Shown: one piece after another, positions 58,494 through 64,000 of the stretch
Layout: the number at the start of each line of letters is the position of its first letter
Numbering within the stretch: the first letter of the stretch is position 1
The notes under the pieces: generated by a model
Databases searched by the model: none
What the model was told of the DNA's origin: nothing
The model's input: only the letters and a program-made list of their open reading frames with translations
Program-made: the position numbers and the translations under genes
Assembly (NCBI GenBank): GCA_934096295.1
Contig: CAKOLL010000001.1
Span: 268,959 to 332,958, forward strand
DNA from: an uncultured Bacilli bacterium
GTDB lineage: Bacteria; Bacillota_I; Bacilli_A; RF39; UBA660
Reading direction: 5' to 3'
Length of the DNA: 64,000 nt

Positions 58494-59045
58494 CTATTTT
58501 AAAGATGCTAATAATTCATCTTTTTTCATTGTAGAGTAACCTTTTACTCCTTTTTCTTTAGCAAGTGCTTTTAATTCTGCTAAAGTTTTTGAACTTAAAT
58601 CTTCTTTTTCAACTTTCTTAGTTTCTTTCTTTTCAACTTTTACTTCTTTAGTTTCAGCTTTAACTTCTTTTTTAGTTACTTTTACTTCACCATTTAAAGC
58701 TTTTTTAGCAGTTTCTACTAAGCTAGTGAAAGATTTAGGATCATCAATAGCCATTTCTGATAACATTTTTCTATTGATTTCAATACCAGCTTTTGCAAGT
58801 CCATTTATAAATTTAGAATAACTAATTTCATTTTCACGACATGCAGCATTGATTCTTGTAATCCATAATTTTCTGAAATTTCTTTTATTTTGTCTTCTGT
58901 CTCTATATGCATATGCTCCACTATGGAAAACTTGTTCTTGTGCAGTTTTATATAATCTGTGTTTACTTCCAAAGTAACCTTTTGCTTCTTTTAAAACTTT
59001 TCTTCTTCTATTTTTAGAAACGTTTCCGCCTTTAACTCTTGCCAT
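58494..59045 (-). CDS. rplT: 50S ribosomal protein L20 with extra C-terminal Rho_N-like domain
   Basis: 183 residues; L20 is normally about 118. The L20 part is standard (A-R-V-K-G-G-N-V-S-K-N-R-R-R-K-V-L...R-D-R-R-Q-N-K-R-N-F-R-K-L-W-I-T-R). From about 120 there is a Lys/Glu/Val linker, then L-A-E-L-K-A-L-A-K-E-K-G-V-K-G-Y-S, and a final M-K-K-D-E-L-L. That end is nearly identical to the end of S2 in this window. L20 is an early assembly protein and a leader-binding repressor of its operon. Last gene of infC-rpmI-rplT. Confidence 0.94.
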   Translation of the reverse strand: MARVKGGNVSKNRRRKVLKEAKGYFGSKHRLYKTAQEQVFHSGAYAYRDRRQNKRNFRKLWITRINAACRENEISYSKFINGLAKAGIEINRKMLSEMAIDDPKSFTSLVETAKKALNGEVKVTKKEVKAETKEVKVEKKETKKVEKEDLSSKTLAELKALAKEKGVKGYSTMKKDELLASLK

Positions 59046-59063
59046 ACTATTTCACCTCCATGA

Positions 59064-59258
59064 TTAGATAACAGATTTTAATCTGCTACTATCTCCTTTT
59101 GCTAACGTACCTTTATTACGTCTTTGTCTAACTGCTTTTGCTGTATCTTTTCCAGTCTTATGGTTACTTCCTGACTTCATATAAGTTAAAGTACCATTTT
59201 TTTTCTTTTTAAATACTTTTGAACTTGAACTATGTGTTTTTTGTTTACATTTTGCCAT
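59064..59258 (-). CDS. rpmI: 50S ribosomal protein L35
   Basis: 64 residues. C-K-Q-K-T-H-S-S-S-K-V-F-K-K-K-K-N-G at the start and a basic end R-Q-R-R-N-K-G-T are as in L35. One base after infC and 18 before rplT. Confidence 0.94.
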   Translation of the reverse strand: MAKCKQKTHSSSSKVFKKKKNGTLTYMKSGSNHKTGKDTAKAVRQRRNKGTLAKGDSSRLKSVI

Positions 59259-59259
59259 A

Positions 59260-59802
59260 TTAATTTCCTTCTTTCTTTTTTGGTGCTAAAATCATTGCAA
59301 TTTGTCTTCCTTCTTGCTTTGGTTCAGTTTCAATTACTGATACCTCACTTAAAGCATCTGCAAATTTAAGTAATACGTCACGACCTAATTCTGGTCTAGC
59401 CATTTGACGACCTTTAAAACGAATGAACGCTCTAATTTTATGTCCTTTTTCAAGATATTCCTTAGCATTTTTTCTTCTTGTTTCAAAGTCTCCAACATCA
59501 ATGGTTACTGATAAACGATATTCTTTTAACTCTTTGTTGGCTTCTCTTGCTTTCTTTTGACTTTCTTTTAGTTTCTTTTGTTTTTCATAACGATATTTAT
59601 TGTAATCCATTATTTTAGCAACAGCTGGTACGCCATTACCATTCATTAGAACTAAATCAAGTCCAGCATAACCCGCAAGTGTTAATGCATCATTTAGTTT
59701 TTTTAATCCCATCTTTTCGCCATTTGGCCCGATTACCATCAATTCTTCAACACGAATATTTTCATTGATTGGTAGTTCATTACTATCAAATTTTGCTATA
59801 AT
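59260..59802 (-). CDS. infC: Translation initiation factor IF-3, probably with a non-AUG start
   Basis: About 180 residues. N-domain I-N-E-N-I-R-V-E-E-L-M-V-I-G-P-N-G-E-K-M-G, linker with Y-R-Y-E-K-Q-K-K, and C-domain K-E-Y-R-L-S-V-T-I-D-V-G-D-F-E-T-R and G-H-K-I-R-A-F-I-R-F-K-G-R. A perfect GGAGGTG (59806-59812) lies inside an upstream ATG-GAG-GTG, so ATG 59814 cannot be the start served by it. The correct spacing falls on ATT at 59802 (or ATA at 59799). IF-3 genes elsewhere start at AUU, which makes them self-limiting since IF-3 rejects non-AUG codons. I annotate ATT. Confidence 0.85.
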   Translation of the reverse strand: MIAKFDSNELPINENIRVEELMVIGPNGEKMGLKKLNDALTLAGYAGLDLVLMNGNGVPAVAKIMDYNKYRYEKQKKLKESQKKAREANKELKEYRLSVTIDVGDFETRRKNAKEYLEKGHKIRAFIRFKGRQMARPELGRDVLLKFADALSEVSVIETEPKQEGRQIAMILAPKKKEGN

Positions 59803-59821
59803 AAGCACCTCCATTGTCATC

Positions 59822-59950
59822 AAAAAATGGATACCTATTCAGTATCCATCCATAAAAAAGTATATCAAATAAATCTAAATACTTAAATGGCATTTACCTA
59901 TCGCTATTTGCAATCAGGTGGATACTAAATCTCTTTCCTTTTTTCAAGTA
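59822..59950 (-). promoter_or_regulatory. L20-type attenuator leader of infC-rpmI-rplT
   Basis: Three segments on the minus strand: AGTATCCACC (59917-59926), GGATGGATACTG (59840-59851) and GTATCCAT (59827-59834). Segment 2 pairs with segment 1 (AGUAUCCA/UGGAUACU) or with segment 3, and the 2:3 hairpin is followed by six T, forming a terminator. Alternative pairing gives attenuation control, likely by L20 as in Bacillus. Confidence 0.75.
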
Positions 59951-59958
59951 ACATTAAT

Positions 59959-59987
59959 ATATTACATCATTATTATATGTTTGTCAA
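59959..59987 (-). promoter_or_regulatory. SigA promoter of infC-rpmI-rplT
   Basis: Minus strand TTGACA (consensus), 17-base spacer, TAATAT. Start near 59952 puts the whole attenuator in the transcript. Confidence 0.85.
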
Positions 59988-60004
59988 ACATTTTCTATTA
60001 CTTT

Positions 60005-61099
60005 TTAGTTATTTTGGCCATTTTTTTGTTTTCTCACTAGTTTTTGTGATTCATCTAGGAATAATTCATCTAATTCTTCTTGGCTAAGCTCACTAGGAGT
60101 ATCTATATTTAATATATATGAATGAATTTCTACATGTTTATCTCTTTTTTCTATTAGTCTTTTTACACCTAAAAGCCAATTAATAACTTTATAATCTTCG
60201 GGATGAAATTTTAAATAATCTTCAATTTTCATTTCAAGTTTTATTAATGCATCGCATCTTTTTAATAATTCTTGTTCAATTAATTCGATGTTGGCGGTTG
60301 GAACACTAATTGCAAAATCAATGACATCTAATGTGCTACCAAATCGAATAATTACACGCTCCAATTTACTAACATTAATCTCTTTTCTTTTGGCTGCTAA
60401 ATCTGTAAGTATTCTGAATTCTTTTCTTTTTATAAGAGCGTTTTCTACTAAAGCTTTATTCGCTTTAGAAACATCAAATAATCTACATATTTGAAAACTA
60501 TCTTCGCTTTCTAATATTATTTTAGTTAATGTCTTTAAATCTTTTTTGTCTGCTACTTCAGCTAATTTTATTAATACATTTGAATAATTTATATTACAAT
60601 AACCTTTTGGAAATTGCTCCCATTTGGATAAAAAGGCATTTATTATTTTTTTGGTATTTGCTCCAGGAATTTTAGCAAATTCGGCAATATATTCACAATT
60701 ATCTAAATAAGCTGTTTCTGATTTAAAAATATCAGACAGTAATATTCGCTCTATCCTTTTTACATTTGCATTTGGATGTTTAGCAATTTTTACTAAACCA
60801 TAATAATACTTTCGTTCTACAAAAAAATCTTCTATTTTTTTTATATTAACTCCAGGGATAGTTGCTAGTTTTATTAAATAATTAAAGTAATCATTACTTA
60901 TAGCAACATCGATAACTCTATCAAGGTTTATACCTCTATCTTTATATTTATTATAAAACTCTATGCCACCATCTTGTTTTATAAAATACAGACATAATTC
61001 ATCTAATGTGACATAACCTTTTTCAAGTAAAAAATCTATTGCTTTAAAACGCTTTTCTAAATCTTTTATTTCACAAACTTTTTCAATGTTTCGATTCAT
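60005..61099 (-). CDS. Helical repeat protein with P-x-A-N motifs (one module)
   Basis: 364 residues. After a start region (R-F-K-A-I-D-F-L-L-E-K-G-Y-V-T-L-D-E-L) the chain is a series of helical repeats of about 35-40 residues marked by I-P-G-V-N-I-K-K-I-E, H-P-N-A-N-V-K-R-I-E, I-P-G-A-N-T-K-K-I and V-P-T-A-N-I-E-L-I-E. It ends with the tail L-F-L-D-E-S-Q-K-L-V-R-K. No signal peptide or membrane segment. An alpha-solenoid scaffold is likely; I recognise no family. It overlaps the larger homologue upstream by ATGA and the two share a 31-bp identical stretch near their 3' ends (60036-60066 and 61136-61166). Confidence 0.65.
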   Translation of the reverse strand: MNRNIEKVCEIKDLEKRFKAIDFLLEKGYVTLDELCLYFIKQDGGIEFYNKYKDRGINLDRVIDVAISNDYFNYLIKLATIPGVNIKKIEDFFVERKYYYGLVKIAKHPNANVKRIERILLSDIFKSETAYLDNCEYIAEFAKIPGANTKKIINAFLSKWEQFPKGYCNINYSNVLIKLAEVADKKDLKTLTKIILESEDSFQICRLFDVSKANKALVENALIKRKEFRILTDLAAKRKEINVSKLERVIIRFGSTLDVIDFAISVPTANIELIEQELLKRCDALIKLEMKIEDYLKFHPEDYKVINWLLGVKRLIEKRDKHVEIHSYILNIDTPSELSQEELDELFLDESQKLVRKQKNGQNN

Positions 61100-63816
61100 T
61101 TAATTGCCTCCATCTTATTATTTGCTTTTTTTCTAACTAGTTTTTGTGATTCATCTAGGAATAATTTGTCAGTTTCTTCTCGGCTTTGATTTTCAGTAGC
61201 ATATAAATTTCTTTCTTTTTTATTAAACTCGTTAAATTCTAAAACATTTATAATATTAAATAATATAGCTTCTGTTGTTGCTTTTCTATTTTCTTTTATA
61301 AATTGAGCTAGATTTTCATTAATTGAAATACCTCTTACTGTGGTTAAAGCATCTGGTCTTTTTAATAATTCATTTATTATTACGTCTAAATTAGCACTTG
61401 GAATCACTAACGCAAATATCATTATTTCGTAAACACTACCAAACTTAATGACTACATCTTCTAACTTTTCTATATTTGCAGTTGGAACATTATATGCAAT
61501 AGCAAGTGCACTTTGAACATATTTTCTTTCCACTACAACATTTTCTATTTTTTCTAGATTAATTCCAGGAATGGTAGCTAAAAATCCAAATAAGTTAGAA
61601 TGGCTAGAAATTAACACATCTGTTAAAGTTTCTAAATCTTCTTTATCCGCTACTTGGGCAAGTACTGCAAAACAATCAGGATAAATACGAACATCTTTTT
61701 TATTTTCTTTATCTTTTTTGTATTCATCTAAAACAAAATTTATAATTCTTTTGACATTTGCATCTTTATGTTTTGCAAAGTGTCTACATATAGTGTAAAA
61801 ATCTTTAGTCTTTAAAATTGCATTTTCAAATTTTTCTATATTTGCACTTGGAACCCCTACAATAAAATTCCAATACATTTTTGCAGCATAATATGATTTT
61901 TCTGTTTTAGCTATTAATCCATCTTCAAACTTCGAAATATTTGCAGTTGATACATTTCTAATAAATTTTATATAATCAAATACATTTCCATATTTAATAA
62001 CGATATCTTCAATAATTGAAATATTTATCCCTTTTACTTCTGTTAATGAAATTAAAGTAATTAAATCTTCTTCTAAAATTTCTTTATTAGGTGATTTTTC
62101 AAAGTCTTTATATTGTTTAATTATAGCTTGTTCAACTTTATTTACATTAATATTTGGTATTCTTGATAAAAAGCGTAGGTTCTTTTTACTAATAAAATAA
62201 TCTTCGATTGCACTTATATTTGCACCTGGAATTTTTGCAAATGCTAGAATAAAAGTTAGCTCATTTGTTGATAGAATTTGATTTGTTATTTTAAAAATAT
62301 CTAATCTATCTTTGTATTTGTAGAAAAATTCAAGACTATAATTAGTATAGTTCTTTATATAATAACTAACTAATTCTTCTAAAGTAATTAGTTTTCTTTC
62401 AAGTAAATAATCTATAGCTTTAAATCTCACTGGACTATCAGAGGTACAAATTTTTCTAATAGTTTCAGAAGTTTTCTTGAAATTTTTTGCAAATGTTTTA
62501 TCATTAATTTCTTCTTTATGGGCTATTTTCATCAAAAATTTTTCTACGTATGAAATATCTTTGGTGTCTTGTGGAACACCATTTTTTCTTACACTTTTGG
62601 CTAATCTTTCTAATATTTTTTTATTGGACTTATTTTTTTTAATAGAATCAATTATTCTCATTGCATCTGGTCTTTTTTGTAATTCATTTTCTATTTTATC
62701 TATATTGGATTTTGGAACAGACACAGCAAACATAACTAAATTTTTAGTATCTCCATGTTTAATTTCAACATCTTCAAGAGCTTCGATGTTTGCGGTTGGT
62801 ATATTAGCAGCAAAATACCTGATACTTTCACCATCTTTAGCTTTTATTAATTCTTTTTCCACTATTTTAGGATTAAATTTATTAAAAACTGCTAAACGAC
62901 ACAATTCTATCGGAGTTGATATTCTTAATATTTCATTTGTAACTAGTTCTAAATCTTTACCTTGAACATATTTTGCAAGAATTGTTAAATATACATGATA
63001 TGTATTTATAGATAAAGCATTTTCTTTTTGAAAACCATCTATAATAAATCTAACTATTTTTCCTACATTTGCGCCTTTAACACAGGTTGCAAATTCGTAG
63101 GCAACAACATAATCTTTTGCTTGTAAAACTGCATTTTCAAATTTATTTACATCAGCATTTGGCACAGAACAAACAAAATCAACATATGCAAAACCTTTGG
63201 CATTAGTTTTCTTAACTTTAGAAATATAAGCATCTTCTAATTTTTTAAAATTAATATTTGCTGCTCTTTTTACAAATTCAATATAGCTATCTAATGTTGC
63301 AAGCTTAATTACAAGATCTTCAATCGCTTCTATATTAGCGCCATCTATTCTTGTTAAGTTACATAAAATTTCTATATCAGAGGTAATCAAAAATCTATCT
63401 GTCCATTTTTCATAACTACTATAGCCATCAATTATAGCTTTTTCAATTTTTTTTAAATTAGCTCCGGGAACACTTTGAGCCAACAAATTCAAATGATAAA
63501 AATCTTTAATTAAAATAAAATAATCTTCAATAGCACTTATATTCGCCCCTGGAATTTTTGCAAATTTAAATATTGCAAACTCCGATTTATTACCTGAATT
63601 AATGTACTTTTCAGTCAATTCAAAAATATTTAACCCTTTATCTTTATATTCATTAAAAAAATCAATGTCACTCTCAAAGTCAACATTTACGGAATTATTA
63701 ATATAAAAATCTGTTATTTCTTCCAAAGTAGTATAATTGTTTTTTAACAAATAATCTATTGTTTTAAATTTTCCCTTTATATCCTTCATTAATACATATT
63801 CAATATTCTGGTTCAT
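61096..63816 (-). CDS. Large helical repeat protein with P-x-A-N motifs (two modules)
   Basis: 906 residues from ATG 63816, preceded by GGGAGGGT; the open frame upstream crosses the promoter. Two homologous halves of about 450 residues each open with F-K-T-I-D-Y-L-L-K-N-N-Y-T-T-L-E-E-I or F-K-A-I-D-Y-L-L-E-R-K-L-I-T-L-E-E-L. They carry 10-12 repeats such as I-P-G-A-N-I-S-A-I-E-D-Y-F-I, V-P-G-A-N-L-K-K-I-E and V-P-T-A-N-I-E-K-L-E. The second half, but not the first, ends with the tail also found in the 364-residue neighbour. Three modules in two coupled genes imply duplication. Predicted cytoplasmic solenoid; partners unknown. Confidence 0.65.
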   Translation of the reverse strand: MNQNIEYVLMKDIKGKFKTIDYLLKNNYTTLEEITDFYINNSVNVDFESDIDFFNEYKDKGLNIFELTEKYINSGNKSEFAIFKFAKIPGANISAIEDYFILIKDFYHLNLLAQSVPGANLKKIEKAIIDGYSSYEKWTDRFLITSDIEILCNLTRIDGANIEAIEDLVIKLATLDSYIEFVKRAANINFKKLEDAYISKVKKTNAKGFAYVDFVCSVPNADVNKFENAVLQAKDYVVAYEFATCVKGANVGKIVRFIIDGFQKENALSINTYHVYLTILAKYVQGKDLELVTNEILRISTPIELCRLAVFNKFNPKIVEKELIKAKDGESIRYFAANIPTANIEALEDVEIKHGDTKNLVMFAVSVPKSNIDKIENELQKRPDAMRIIDSIKKNKSNKKILERLAKSVRKNGVPQDTKDISYVEKFLMKIAHKEEINDKTFAKNFKKTSETIRKICTSDSPVRFKAIDYLLERKLITLEELVSYYIKNYTNYSLEFFYKYKDRLDIFKITNQILSTNELTFILAFAKIPGANISAIEDYFISKKNLRFLSRIPNINVNKVEQAIIKQYKDFEKSPNKEILEEDLITLISLTEVKGINISIIEDIVIKYGNVFDYIKFIRNVSTANISKFEDGLIAKTEKSYYAAKMYWNFIVGVPSANIEKFENAILKTKDFYTICRHFAKHKDANVKRIINFVLDEYKKDKENKKDVRIYPDCFAVLAQVADKEDLETLTDVLISSHSNLFGFLATIPGINLEKIENVVVERKYVQSALAIAYNVPTANIEKLEDVVIKFGSVYEIMIFALVIPSANLDVIINELLKRPDALTTVRGISINENLAQFIKENRKATTEAILFNIINVLEFNEFNKKERNLYATENQSREETDKLFLDESQKLVRKKANNKMEAIK

Positions 63817-63846
63817 ACCAATACCCTCCCTAATGTTATTGACATT

Positions 63847-63875
63847 ATTATAACATAATTCAGGGATATTAACAA
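63847..63875 (-). promoter_or_regulatory. Promoter of the repeat-protein pair
   Basis: Minus strand TTGTTA, 17-base spacer, TATAAT, 30 bases before the start codon. Beyond it (63876-64000) I see only AT-rich sequence. Confidence 0.7.
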
Positions 63876-64000
63876 TGTTTTTAGATTGCAAACAGTGAAA
63901 AAAAGTAAATATTCTTCGCAAAGATTTTTGACATTCTAAGATTTGTCAACTATAAATTTTTATGATATTATAGACACACTAAAAAGACACGAAATTATCA

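Noticed and set aside
1..64000. Mycoplasma-type genetic code (UGA = Trp), suggested by the very low GC
   Set aside because: UGA ends clear genes, for example at 35587, 19724 and 61096, and TGG serves as the tryptophan codon.

Overview
The window is chromosomal DNA of a very AT-rich, low-GC Gram-positive bacterium, most likely an uncultured member of the Bacilli (Erysipelotrichia/RF39-like gut lineages are my best guess, from gene content and style only). Supporting observations are Bacillus-type gene order (ylbD-ylbE; rpsT-spoIIP-yqxA-like-lepA-hemW; rpsU-yqeY; infC-rpmI-rplT; rpsB-tsf-frr; parE-parC), strong AGGTGAT or GGAGG ribosome binding sites, and a T-box leader. UGA is a stop (for example at 35587, 19724 and 61096), so the code is the standard bacterial one. 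Sporulation-associated genes are spread through the window: spoIIP, SpoIIID-like HTH genes, a CotY/CotZ-like coat protein, two YjcZ-like peptides and ylbD/ylbE.

Layout. 1-2.6 kb: ylbDE and a beta-helix/WxL-like protein. 2.7-3.1 kb: an XRE regulator broken by a 7-bp tandem duplication. 3.1-7.5 kb: topoisomerase IV. 7.6-10.5 kb: a membrane protein and a NatAB/YhaPQ-like ABC exporter. 10.6-11.1 kb: a candidate type I toxin-antitoxin locus. 11-16.7 kb: Fic protein, YjcZ-like peptides, PrsA, CotY/Z-like protein, a PTS EIIB-like protein, RodA/FtsW and XRE. 16.8-22.6 kb: tyrS with a compact T-box, a pseudouridine synthase, tRNA-Ala, rpoZ, a pilin-like pair, GNAT, UDG-like, yqeY and rpsU. 22.7-25.5 kb: a two-peptide bacteriocin locus (two GG-leader peptides, a mini membrane-fusion-like protein and a C39 peptidase ABC transporter). 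25.6-34.6 kb: hemW, two homologous regulators, lepA, an inserted Rpn-type gene, spoIIP and rpsT. 34.6-46.8 kb: surface proteins (transglutaminase-like, SipW-type, NAGPA-type, and a 1527-residue DUF11 repeat protein with an NPKTG sorting signal) mixed with miaA, a thioesterase, tmcAL and a CarD-like gene. 47-52 kb: frr, four membrane-anchored hypotheticals, tsf and rpsB. 52-59.8 kb: an Alr-like protein with altered catalytic residues, a small UvrD-like helicase, an intact Fic protein, DUF1653, pnp, rpsO and rplT-rpmI-infC. 60-63.8 kb: two adjacent, translationally coupled genes for helical repeat proteins with a P-x-A-N motif, apparently made of three homologous modules.

How the parts work together. 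Most of the window is housekeeping (translation, chromosome topology, RNA turnover) interleaved with spore and cell-surface genes. Regulation can be read directly in several leaders: a T-box before tyrS, an L20-type attenuator before infC, and possible S2 and S15 autoregulatory leaders. Accessory cargo sits at synteny breaks. The bacteriocin locus lies where Bacillus has hrcA-grpE-dnaK-dnaJ between hemW and rpsU. The Rpn gene lies between the yqxA-like gene and lepA. Anchored hypotheticals occupy the place of pyrH between tsf and frr. The most interesting parts are the bacteriocin pair, the convergent toxin-antitoxin locus, the very short T-box, the shared Rho_N-like tails on ribosomal proteins S2 and L20, and the P-x-A-N repeat modules.
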